From: Gautieria morchelliformis
Lineage: Eukaryota; Basidiomycota; Agaricomycetes; Gomphales; Gomphaceae
Direction: 5' to 3'
DNA length: 64,000 bases
Assembly (NCBI GenBank): GCA_015179125.1
Contig: WHVA01000046.1
Location: forward strand, 62,001-126,000
Within the stretch, counting starts at the first letter, position 1. Each line of letters starts with the position of its first letter. This document shows, piece by piece, positions 54,560-64,000 of this stretch. The translations under genes and the position numbers were made by a program. The notes below the pieces were generated by a model. That model was not told the origin of the DNA. It saw nothing but the letters and a program-made list of their open reading frames with translations, and made no database searches.

Positions 54560-55940
54560 GATATGATTGACAGGTCTGTACTGTGCAATGAAGCAAGCCC
54601 AGTTACAACTTCCAGCTTCAAACGCTGATCTTTCCACCAATGAAGATCCTCGATCGACGGGGAACTCTTTCGAAAGGTCTGGCTGCCCTGCGAGGCATAT
54701 CTTCATTCTCGCGGATACACGCTCGCGTATCCTGCTTCGGACGCGTACCGTTCCATATACCAGAACTGGCCTGCCATACCCAGGAAAGCGCGCCTCAGGA
54801 TCCCTTCCATCCGCAGCACGATGAGGCGTTCTGCTTCATCCACGACAGACTCAAAACGATCCGAGCACCGGAAAACGTTCACGGCACGCTGTTTCCGGTA
54901 TGGGAATGCTTGTTCGGTAATTCACACCGCACTCTGATCGAAAGAATCACCGCCCCAGACACCCTACGCGCACCCCGCGCTCGACTCGCGTGGCCGCAGG
55001 GTCATTCTCAAGGCTGTTCCCGCCTCAAGCATGGAGCTCAAAGTTATTCAACTCCTCTCATCTCCACCGCTGCGCGCGGACCCCCGGAATCACACCATCC
55101 CGCTCTTGGAGGTCCTTGACGCGAGGGAGTGGTCAATCATTGTCACTCCCGAGTGTGGGTTTGGCCACTGGGAACGGTGTGCATCCGTCGAGGAATATCT
55201 TGAATACGCGCGACAGCTCTTCGAGGTGCGTAAGCTTCGTAACCTGTTTCGTGGGCTACGCAGACTCACCGCCCCTGTGGCATAGGGCCTAGCGTTCATG
55301 CACCAGAAGGGGATCATCCACGGCGTGAGTCCCATGAGTCTGCTTATAATTTAATTTTAACACCCTTTATGCAAACCACCCGAACAGGATATCCACGAGG
55401 TGAACGTGGTCACAAACATGCTTGAAAACGACAGCTCTGGCGTCTTCGACTCGTTGCCAAGAAATTACGGTCCATGTGGAGCCAAGTACGCCTTCATTGA
55501 CTTTGGCGAGTCGCATATCGTACGCACCGAGGACGATGCTATACGGCACCCAGACGAACTGTGCTTCTATCCCAAAGCGCCGGCGCCGGAGCTCCTCAAG
55601 GACGACCCTGTCAATCTCTTCTCTTGTGATGTGTACGCTGTGGGTGCCCTTGTGAGGGATCAATAAAAGCTTTTGGAAGCATAGTAAGTAGCACCGTTCT
55701 ACTCTTGCTTCATGCTAGTCAACAAATGTCTCAAATTTGTATCTCAAGGAGCCACAAAGCTCTGCGTCTATCCTGATGAGTTCCCTGCCATACAAGCAGG
55801 TGATTGATGCCATTACACATGATGAGCCTCAGAGGAGACCTACTGCTGCAGAAGCACTTGCACTTTTCGAAGGGTTAATACACACTACAGATTTAACAGA
55901 TTCAATTATAGTTGGAACTCAAGTCTCCAAATCCTCATAA
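54560..55940 (+). pseudogene. Decayed eukaryotic protein-kinase gene (Agaricomycete expansion family)
   Basis: Kinase landmarks in order: RRVILKAVPAS (VAIK-like Lys) near 55015, RADPRNHTIPLLEVL, and REWSIIVTPECGFGHW. Then GLAFMHQKGIIHG followed after an intron (about 55326-55388) by DIHEVNVVTNML (catalytic loop), YAFIDFGESH (DFG), KAPAPELLKDDPVNLFSCDVY (APE/subdomain IX) and YKQVIDAITHDEPQRRPTAAE (subdomain XI). The DIH and DFG residues are present, but the catalytic-loop Arg appears as Gly (HG-D). The 5' part (54600-55000) keeps family-like phrases only by changing frame, and the open frame closes early near 55665 before the last segment, so I call a pseudogene with at least two breaks. It could still be expressed in truncated form. 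Confidence 0.6.
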
Positions 55941-57821
55941 CTCTCCTGTAGTGTTCTTTGTCAAAATCTTTACCACGATGGATGAACCCCAGTGAGAATC
56001 ATCTCGTCGCAGATTGTACAAAATCAACTTGCCAGCACAAATTCCAGGGGACATCTGCTCTCCTCTGATGACACTGTGACTTCGCGGAGCACTTGCAAAG
56101 ACTTTCGGCTCTGGATTGCTATTTTCTGTGCAAACGCATGTTATGTATAAACTCGGCAGTACAAATCCTCCGGTTTTCCAACTAACTGGCCGAGTTCTGC
56201 TGAAGTATGTAAGAGCTATGCACTTCTGTCTAAACACCGGATCCTTATACAATCGTTATGATGGTCATACTTGTTGTCAAGCAAGAAACCGGGCAATTTG
56301 CAGTGTGACGCATGAATGCAATGTGACATGCACCTCTTGGCCACAGCCTTCATTACGGCTCCGATACACACCTAGCCCTTTGAATACTGGCACACGTCCC
56401 AGAACCAATATAGTATTCCAGTAGAAAAACTAGATCTGTCACATGATGCGTCCGGCAATGATGGGCAGCATCGGATAGCTCTTATTGAACCAGGTCGTGT
56501 CACCTTAGCCAGTCGGTCCGCTCAAACGGACATCACGAACATATTTAGCCACCTATTCAGGTGCTGTGCAGGAAGAGGATCCGGACTGGTTCAAGGAAGA
56601 ACACCGTGCGCAGGTAAGCATGTGCTGACATGTCGCATTTGTAGCGAGGAACAACGTTCGAGGAGCTGTCCTATAAGATGCAGAGGGTCTTCCTCCATGC
56701 CATGAATCATCCGACATGTTAGACCCCGGTGAAGACATGTGCCGCCGCTATTCGGTCACGGTGCGCATCACGCTCTGGCATTGTCAGGCATACGACACTC
56801 GGGTTGGTGGTGCACCCCAGTCCTGGTCACTTAGCCATGTGCAAATTCGGTAAGTGTGATGATATTGAACACATATTTTGAGATAGTTTCGTACACTGGA
56901 CCCTTTATCTTGTCATCTTGTTCAATGCTGTCGTCATCCCTACTCGTGCTGCGTTCCTCGCCACAAGTATAAGTGCGGCGTATCTTGCAGGAATAGGCTC
57001 ACTCCATGAACATAGATATATGTGCCGCAATGATAGGTGGACATCCGTGCGTACAAACCTTGCGTCGGCTCAAACATCAACACTACAATCTCACTGTCAG
57101 GTTCAATGTGTTTTGCTTTGGTGTATGTCTTTCGATGTTCTTTCATATTTTTATTTCTAATCTGTGTATAGTTGTACAGTAGTGTAAGTATCGGCCACAA
57201 GCAAACTGTGTCGAACCGAGCGTGCACCGCACTGCTCGTGGCCAAGTTTTGCTTCATTGATCACCCTTGATCGTTTCTGTTGCGTGCTCGTACTTTTACT
57301 TGCGCCCATTTACAGGAATGGCGTCCTTGTGAACACGCTGACTGTGAGCAAGTACTGCTGGGATCGGATTATATTGTAACCAAGTCCCTAAGAAAATACA
57401 ATAGATGTCGTCCGATCTCGTACTGTCAGAGCACGACTTCTGTGCCATTTCGGCGGACGTGGTCGGGCGTGCGTGTACTAATATTGCAGGTACCATTTGC
57501 GACGATGTCGTCCGAGCAGCGCAGTGTGGATTCTCACCGGGCTTAGGGCTCAGCACCACGAGTCGGGGTACTGATACGCAAGTGATGGTAGGGTAAGGTG
57601 CCGATCCTTATTATTTACTATCATTCCTCTGCTCGACGCATGCTCCAAACGCACGCACGCACACCCGTGTCCCGTCTCTCGGATGTCGCCATTAACTCAG
57701 GCATTCTGCCTGCCAGCAAAGACCTACATTTAACACCCTATGCTCGTGGAGGCGTCTAGTGAATTGGTGCGCTCGGATTTAACACTTTTTCACTGATTAT
57801 ATACAGGCGATGGGTGTCGCC
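55941..57821. other. Unassigned stretch
   Basis: Small coding-like segments occur (plus strand about 56564-56730: AVQEEDPDWFKEEHRAQ, an intron-like gap, then TTFEELSYKMQRVF; plus 57405-57515: VLSEHDFCAISADVVGRA). I recognise no family and cannot assemble genes. Confidence 0.25.
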
Positions 57822-57884
57822 GGGACCGCCAGTTGTGTTCCCGTGTGCTTACCGCAAGCACATGGGAACACAACTGGCAGTCCC
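57822..57884. repeat. Near-perfect hairpin, 29-bp stem with 5-nt loop
   Basis: 57822-57850 (GGGACCGCCAGTTG ... TGTGCTT) pairs with 57856-57884 across the loop ACCGC, with one mismatch and one G-U-type pair. It is compact enough for a small-RNA precursor, a terminator-like structure or a tiny foldback. No flanking duplication was noted. Confidence 0.8.
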
Positions 57885-57901
57885 ACTCCTGCTCGCAGTG
57901 G

Positions 57902-59115
57902 GTTTTCCGCTCTATTCCTCATTGGGAATCTGGCCTCACCACGAGTTACTTGTTTGATGCACGCACAATCCAAGAACTCACTACGCCCCATGCACCCTGG
58001 ACACCAATCTGGAGAAAGATGGCGCTAGCGGATAAACCTCCAAATCCGGACCACAAAGGTATGAAGGGTAAGACGATGGACAATATATATTATGAGTCAA
58101 AGTCTAGCTCACTGAGCTGCGATGAGACAAGGAAATACTGGGAGGCATATAAGTAGAGAGGGTTCAAACTTGCTCAGTTTGTTGGTCGGCGGCTTCCCAT
58201 TGTGCGTAAGCTGCCGGCCAACAGACTGAGATATCCCTCCTGCGAGTGCACCGCCTCTGGCATGCATGTTGCCATGGTGGCCCAAGTCAGAAGAAAGCCC
58301 GGGCTTCCATCTGACTTGTCTACCACGGCAACAACAACGACTCGCTGCATCGAGTGAGCGCATATATGCACGTACCTCGGGCTGCACGGTGGACGCTGCC
58401 GAGTCCGCCATTCCCTTCAGCCTGTGGCGAACGACGAGCAACCAGCGCTGCTCATCGCCGCGGACAGCGTGCACCCTGTTCTAGGGTGACGGGCGACGTC
58501 AGAGATGGGGATTTGGAATCGAGGACTCGATGGCGTTTTTGAAGGGAGCGAGGCAGACTTTATACAGTTTTGGATGGGGCCGTGTCGCCGTGGCGGCAAG
58601 CGGAGTTACTAAACGGGAAATGAATGGCGAGGATCTGCGTCGATCGTGTACGGAGTTAGCCGCGGAGATACCGCGCACAGTCGTCTTCTATATTTAGACA
58701 CCCCACAGGCAGTTCCCGCATCTGAACGGAGCGGCGATCGGTCATGTCAAGGGATGGTCGCCATTTATGGTATATGCATGTCCTATATCCGGGCCCACAT
58801 AGGACGGAGCACACCCGGTTTTGTGGGGTGGATTGGTTGGGCGCTAACGCCCCCAGACCCTGCGTGTGTAAAATGGCAGGTGTGTTGCAAGCGAAGAGAA
58901 ACTTAGCTGTCTGGGGCCTATACTCGAGCGTGATCCCGCTGGACGTGGAACCGACCTGCGCGCCCCGCGGATTTGGAGGTTTATCCGCTGGCGCCATCTT
59001 TCTCCAGATTGGTGTTCAGGGTGCATGGGGCGTAGTGATTTCTTTGATTGTGGGTACATTAAACAAGTAACTCATTGTGAGGCCATATTCCCAATGCGGA
59101 ATGTAGCGCGGAAAG
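57902..59115. mobile_element. Inverted-repeat element with ~148-bp arms
   Basis: 57902-58049 (TTTTCCGCTCTATTCC ... ACCTCCAAATCCGG) is repeated in inverse orientation at 58966-59115, with moderate divergence. The ~915-bp interior has no recognisable transposase. At the right edge a smaller palindrome (59097-59206; GCGGAAAGCG-GGGGTG and its inverse) overlaps the arm. No target duplication was identified, so the superfamily is open. Confidence 0.6.
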
Positions 59116-59586
59116 CGAGGGGTGAAAGTTCATTGAGCAAGATGCGAATTTCTCCCATCTTCCTCCGAGGACGAAATTGCACCCCCCGCTTTCCGCACTA
59201 CATTTCCTAGCTGGCGCCAGAACTCACCAGAGGCGCTTTTCACTGGGACCGAGTGGCAATCACACACCTGGTAGGCTTCAGAGCGCGGGTCCTTCGTCGA
59301 TGCTCCATGCGGACAGGCGCTGCGGACAGATTTAGTCAAACCAAATACATTAGGGCCTATCACAGTAGCGGTTTTGATGGGGATTTGGAGTGGTTTTGAT
59401 GGGGATTTGAGAAGGCGTTTCGTGCCCGAAACTGACCCAAATTCCCAAAGCGCCTCTGGAGGCGATTTGGAAAAGTCGCGTCGTTTTGGATTTGGATTTC
59501 GGCCGGCACACCTAGCGGAGCTCCAAAGGCTGTCGCCATCTGCTACACCTTCTGAGCTGCCACATCATCGCATCGCCTTCCGAGAT

Positions 59587-61342
59587 ATGAGTCCCAGGAA
59601 GCGCAAACGTGCTGAACCTGTCACAACAGCTACGATAGACACCCTTTCTGTTCCACAGCTGGAAGCTCTGCTCCATGCAGCTAAGGTAAAAAAAGCTGAC
59701 TCCTCCATGAACAAAAGGCCTCGTAAGCCCAGTGCGAAGGCCGCTGCTATGACCAATGATGATATCGAAGAACCCGAAGCAAAACCTGCCCTTGTTAAGC
59801 CGGGACATAAGGCGGAGGGCAAGAAACTCAGGGGAGATGAAGCCTCGATCCCCCCAGTGCCGTGAGTGTGATCTTCTGTAATGAAGCGCTGTTACTAACG
59901 TTGCCACCAGCTGGGCTAAGGAGCATGATCTCACAGACATGCTCCTAACGGTCCTTGAAGATGACCCAGTCATGCGAGCAGCGTTCAGTATGGACAAGGG
60001 CGCCGAGAGCAAGAACAAGAGCAGTGCGAAGACTGTTGCTGATCATCATCACTCCCTTGCATTACGAGTCCTTATCCCTCATCACTCAGGCTGCTGGAAA
60101 GATGCGTCATTGGTACAGATGGGGAATGTAGTTAAAAACTGTGTCAATGCGTAAGTTCTTCTGTTCAGGTAGCCGTTGTAAACTAATATCTTGATTTAGG
60201 ATCAAGAAGTCTTATATGTCTGAAAAGACACTGCTTGGTGAGACTGGTGCTGGTCTGGTAGAGACCGAAGATACGGAAAAGGAAATCATAGTAGGTAGTG
60301 CTATCGACAACTTGTGGGGTGCGTCTAACTTTACCTATATCTGATTGCGTTCTTACTGCCTGCAGGGGAAATCAAGATCCGGTTCCCTTGGTTTCGGCGA
60401 ATGCAGTGGCTTATGGGCACTAGTCCCTTGGTTATTCGGGATGCCGTTGCGCATTCCATCTCGCAGCTCAATTTAGACATCCTTGACCGTGTGTCTGCAT
60501 CAAAGGTAGTGAAGAGCCCGGCAGAGAGCTCTCTGTTGGTATGTCACAGTGTGAATTGTGGTTATTGAGATAACTAACCAATAATGAAGGTAATAGACAA
60601 CGATGGCGAACCCAGTATTGAAACAAGCGAAGATAACACACGGTACTCACCCTTTTCCTTTGATGCCACCCTTCCCTCTGAGGATCCCAACGATACCTAC
60701 AATGAACAAAGCGGCTCCTCAAGCAGAAGCAAACAGGTCACTGTATCTATGCAGAAGGCTAACATGAAGCCCGAGACTGTCACACGGGTGGCATTGAATT
60801 CCACAACGGCAACCCGTCGCAAGGGTCTGCTTGATGGTCTGTCAGAAATGCAGGAGGCACGGCGAGCCACTACGGAGCGACTTGCAGGACAGCTAAACCG
60901 GTCCAGGGAGGAGCGGGTGAGAATACAGGTACTAGCTGACTTTGAGAAGGAGAAGTTAAAACTTGAACACCAAGCCCACAAGGAGGAGCTAGACCGTGCA
61001 CATGCATTAACTATGCAGCGGGAGCACTATGGGTTAGAGATGTCAGCACGATATGGAACTATCAGGTCTAGTAGCCGAGTTCCCCTGTCAGCGTCGAGCT
61101 CCCGGGATGGACAAAGCATGGCTAACCACGGAATGTCAGACATGCCGGAGACTTTTACAGGGGAAGATTGGCACGCGGACTTCCCTGGAGGTATGTCAGG
61201 AGTATGGTACGTCTATTCATAATCTAGTCTTGCTAACAGAGCGTTCTTAAGGTCCTCTCGTTTAACTTTCCTTCCAACAGAGCTACCTCTGGAGTTGCCT
61301 CCTGTACCTCTGCCAGAGCCGCTTCTCCACCCATCCCTATAA
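59587..61342 (+). CDS. PIF/Harbinger companion protein
   Basis: Starts at ATG 59587 (MSPRKRKRAEPV), a basic, nuclear-type N-terminus. Exons are separated by introns of about 50-60 bp (e.g. 59862-59910). The second exon opens PWAKEHDLTDMLLTVLEDDP, a Trp-containing helical start like the SANT-type region of Harbinger companions. A conserved GEIKIRFPWFRRMQWLMGT follows, then a charged coiled coil (about 60840-61020; ERLAGQLNRSREERVRIQVL). The product probably ends at the stop at 61340-61342 after LELPPVPLPEPLL, about 20 bp from the transposase stop. Its role is inferred from the family: DNA binding and nuclear import of the transposase. Confidence 0.72.
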
Positions 61343-61361
61343 CACTCTCCTCCTCTATAAT

Positions 61362-62652
61362 TCATAGTCCCTCACGAAAGAAATCATCGCTTGTGATGTC
61401 TGTACCTGCCTCATGTGACATAGCATACGTATGAACTGCAATACACGCAGTAATCCAAAATGTGGTGATACCCAATTGGTGAACCTGGTTTATTTGTACA
61501 CGAAGGCCTTGCAGGGAGCCGAACCGCCCTTTGATGAATCCAACGCAGTGCTCAGACTTCACGCGTACTCGAGAAACCCAGTAATTGAACCGTGCATTCT
61601 CTGGGGTATCCTTCTCAGGTCTAAAGAGCACTTGTAAGGTACAGCTTAGAGATTGAGCTGGTAGCTTACTTCTTGTACGGCGTGCATAGCCACTTCTGCA
61701 ATGGATACACAGAGTCCGCCCATATCCACTCACCTTCCCGCAATAATGTAGCATGCTCCTTCGGTAAGCGAGTCTCGTTCCAGGCACGAGCGTCGTTCTG
61801 ACTTCCTGGTAATCCAACACCATAGTCAATGATGCGGAGGTCAGGGGTAGAGATGAGCTAGAGTAGCAGTTAGCTATACGCCTATTTATTTATGAGAGAA
61901 CTTGCCTGCACGTTCATTGAGTAATTGCTCTTCCTATCGTACCACGTATTTCCGTAGAACCCTGGTCGCTGGAATAAGGGCACTAGCGTACCATCAACCA
62001 TCAACCAGCCGTCACGCCACTCGGGGCCTGAAGCTTCCTCAACCCACTGCTTTGCTCTCTCCCTCTCTTCATCGGTTGGCCACTTTACAGCTACACGGCG
62101 GAATTCAGGGCGGCATAGAGCCTTGATTACACGGCGTGTGCTTCGGTCGACAGTCCCAAAACCCCAACCGGCCCACAGAGCGACCTCCTGCATACTCACT
62201 GCATTCCCAAAGTGGCCAAAGCGATAAAGTGCTACGGCAAGCTGATATGCAACGGGGAGCTGGGCGTTGTGAGAGTTGTTATTGAATACGGTGTCACCTT
62301 GTATCCTTTCAACGATGGCATCGAACGTCTGAGGCCAAACCCGCAAGTATTGTCGAAATATCTCGGGCCGGCTATATCTGTAGTCGGAGAGGGTGGTCAT
62401 AAGGAGCGACATCGGCTTGTTGACTTTAACCCGGGAGTGAAGGTATCGTCTGGAGTGGAGGTGGGCCATCATCTCGAGAACCTCATCTGACTCTAACCGC
62501 AATTCGATGTTTTCATCTGAACTTGCACCAGTCTCAGAATCAGTAGTGTCTTCAAGGTAGACATCTAGCTCAGCATCTTCCTCAAGAAGGAGCTCCAACA
62601 TAAGACACTGAAGGAGGGCATCGTTGAGCTCCATCCTATCAGTCTTTGTCAT
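61362..62652 (-). CDS. PIF/Harbinger DDE transposase
   Basis: ATG at 62652 (MTKTDRMELNDALLQ). Three exons: 62652-61906, 61857-61670 and 61620-61362. The total is about 397 residues and all junctions are in frame. Intron 1 appears to use a GC donor (CAG|GCAAGT). The acidic N-terminus is followed by a helix-turn-helix-like part (QLPVAYQLAVALYRFGHFG; SMQEVALWAGWGFGTVDRST) and the DDE core: Asp in LMVDGTLVPLFQRPGFYG, Asp in IWADSVYPLQKW, Glu in SEHCVGFIKGRFGSLQGLR. All three catalytic acids are present. Excises and inserts the element. Confidence 0.9.
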
Positions 62653-62872
62653 GGCGTTGGCAGCAGAGAACAAGAAGCTAGAGCCGCTCTGGCCGGTGAC
62701 GGCAGGAGCAACAAAAGCCCCATCGAAATCATATCAAAACGTGAGTTCAAAACTAGCTTATCACAGTTAAAACCGGTTTTCGGGGCTTTGTCGGAGCTTT
62801 ATAAATGTTTCAAATCCTCGTCCAAATCCGCTCCAAATCCCCATCAAAACCGCTACTGTGATAGGCCCTATT

Positions 62873-64000
62873 GTTGCACACGGTTTCAGCGCAATCGCAT
62901 ACATTGGCGAATAGTGTGGAATGGTCATAAGTGTGGAATGGTCATAAATGGCTGAAAAAAGAATAATGGTGGTATGATGGCATATGAAGTCCATTCGAGT
63001 CTGGAGCGTGATCCCGCTGGACGTGGACCCGTCCTCGTACGTCGCGGCCGCTGTGCTGCTCGCTGACCCTCACACTGACCTGCGCGCCCCGCGCGCTGCT
63101 AGGAGCGAGCTATGGCTGCTATGGTGGAGTGTGGAAGTGTTCGGCACGACGTGCAACACAGCACTGTCCGCTGACGTGGCGGCACCGTGATCTCGTCGCT
63201 GCAAGGTTGCGGTAACGTCACACACACCCCGAACACGCACACACGCGTGCTCACCGCACCGGATGAGCAAGGTGGACACGGCAAGGTGAGGGGTATATGT
63301 GGTGTGGCTGGGGTGGTTCAACTCCTGGAGTCGCTCGCGCACTGGCGAGGGGGCGTGCTTGATCGACAGGGAGGGGGGCGGTTTGGAGCACGGGACGAGG
63401 AGGGGAGGAGGGTGGCGGCGGGGAGGGGAACGGACAGCGGGTGGCGGACGGACGGGATCGTGGCGAGGTGCGTGGTGCAGCCTGCGTTGTGTGACGCATG
63501 ACTCACGGGCGTGGCAGCAGCAGCGGGAGTGCGGTGCGGCGGCGGGGGTGCGGAAGCGTGCGCGGAGCTCGAACGCGGGCGGGGGAAGCGGAAGCGGCTG
63601 TCGGTGGCGCGGCGGGCAGGGGTCGTCGCGGCTGCGGGTGGGCCATGTTTGGGACCTACTGGGAGGCGGCGTACGGTTCGTGTGCACCGTGAGCCTAGGG
63701 GACGGTGATCCGTATGTGCAAGTGTATGAATAGAATACCCGTATATTTTACAACAGAACACCCGGAGTCTGACTCCTATCCGCTGGCCGACCTTCTTAGA
63801 GAAGATCTCGCTACGTCGGAGCCGTGACTCGGAACACTTATCAACTTCCCCTACCCCCTCTGCCCCGTAGAAATATATTAAAGAGCTGTACAAACCCCAT
63901 CTGGTTTGTACGGGTCTGTAATATATAAATGATTTATGTAAGATATTAGATGACTTTCCATAGCCCCAAAATCCAAAAATCCTTTCCCTCAGCCGGTAGC
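62873..64000. other. GC-rich stretch without a clear gene
   Basis: 63070-63700 has long overlapping open frames on both strands (Arg/Pro/Ser-rich), an effect of high GC. The phrase GAGCGTGATCCCGCTGGACG at 63003 also occurs at 58928, as does CCTGCGCGCCCCGCG nearby, so part of it is a repeat. No motif was recognised. Confidence 0.4.

Larger units (their letters stand above)
59352..62869. mobile_element. Complete-looking PIF/Harbinger transposon (3.52 kb)
   Basis: The first 39 bp (AGGGCCTATCACAGTAGC...) are repeated exactly, inverted, at the right end. ATT lies on both sides (59349-59351 and 62870-62872). Two convergent spliced genes, a companion protein (59587-61342, plus) and a DDE transposase (62652-61362, minus), fill the element. 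Intact ends and open frames suggest recent, possibly autonomous activity. The 3-bp duplication is ATT here, not the classical TWA; the truncated copy at 13522 is also preceded by ATT. Confidence 0.92.

Noticed and set aside
63070-63735. Arg/Pro/Ser-rich frames on both strands
   Set aside because: Low-complexity translation of GC-rich sequence in competing frames; no domain.
1-64000. tRNA, rRNA or centromere-type satellite
   Set aside because: No cloverleaf B-box context, rRNA core sequence or long uniform satellite seen by eye; a tRNAscan/Infernal run would be decisive.

Overview
The window looks like an accessory, transposon-rich stretch of a filamentous basidiomycete genome (class Agaricomycetes; a Boletales-like origin is only an impression from the protein families). 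The reasons are short GT-AG introns of about 45-60 bp, a NACHT-WD40 NLR gene, an alpha-kinase gene with an N-terminal Cys-pair module, chromodomain Ty3 retroelements, and two PIF/Harbinger lineages with companion genes. I saw no rRNA or tRNA gene.

Layout. 1-2.8 kb: the 3' end of an LTR retroelement (antisense Cys-module gene, polypurine tract, 3' LTR) with a hAT MITE nested in the LTR, abutting an old Ty3 pol relic. 2.8-4.7 kb: a homeodomain-like exon and unassigned open segments. 4.8-8.2 kb: an alpha-kinase gene (minus strand) with two alpha-kinase-like lobes. 8.3-15.4 kb: repeats, an integrase-like fragment, LTR pieces, a solo LTR, a hAT-like element carrying two nested MITEs (one a 399-bp palindrome), a truncated Harbinger copy and a Ty3 chromodomain relic. 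15.4-23.1 kb: a Ty1/copia relic split by a young, nearly whole 6.3-kb Ty3 chromovirus. 24.1-29.2 kb: an apparently intact C2-NACHT-WD40 NLR gene. 29.4-32.2 kb: a Harbinger gene pair. 32.2-40 kb: mostly unassigned, with a solo LTR and a 1.6-kb element with long inverted repeats built of head-to-head 36-bp repeats. 40-45.7 kb: an old Ty3 gag relic that received three solo LTRs. 45.8-53.7 kb: a full-length Ty3 chromovirus that again carries an antisense Cys-module/coiled-coil gene before its 3' LTR. 54.5-56 kb: a decayed protein-kinase gene. 57.8-59.2 kb: a hairpin and an inverted-repeat element. 59.35-62.87 kb: a complete-looking Harbinger transposon. 62.9-64 kb: GC-rich sequence with no clear gene.

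The probable host genes are few: the alpha-kinase, the NLR, the broken kinase and the homeodomain remnant. The NLR and the kinases are the kinds of lineage-expanded signalling or recognition genes that fungi often keep in repeat-rich compartments. Most of the rest is stratified mobile DNA. Target-site duplications let the order of many insertions be read directly, for example gypsy into copia, solo LTRs into gag, and MITEs into a hAT-like element. The most unusual recurring feature is the antisense, intron-bearing zinc-finger/coiled-coil gene found in the same place in two different LTR retroelements.
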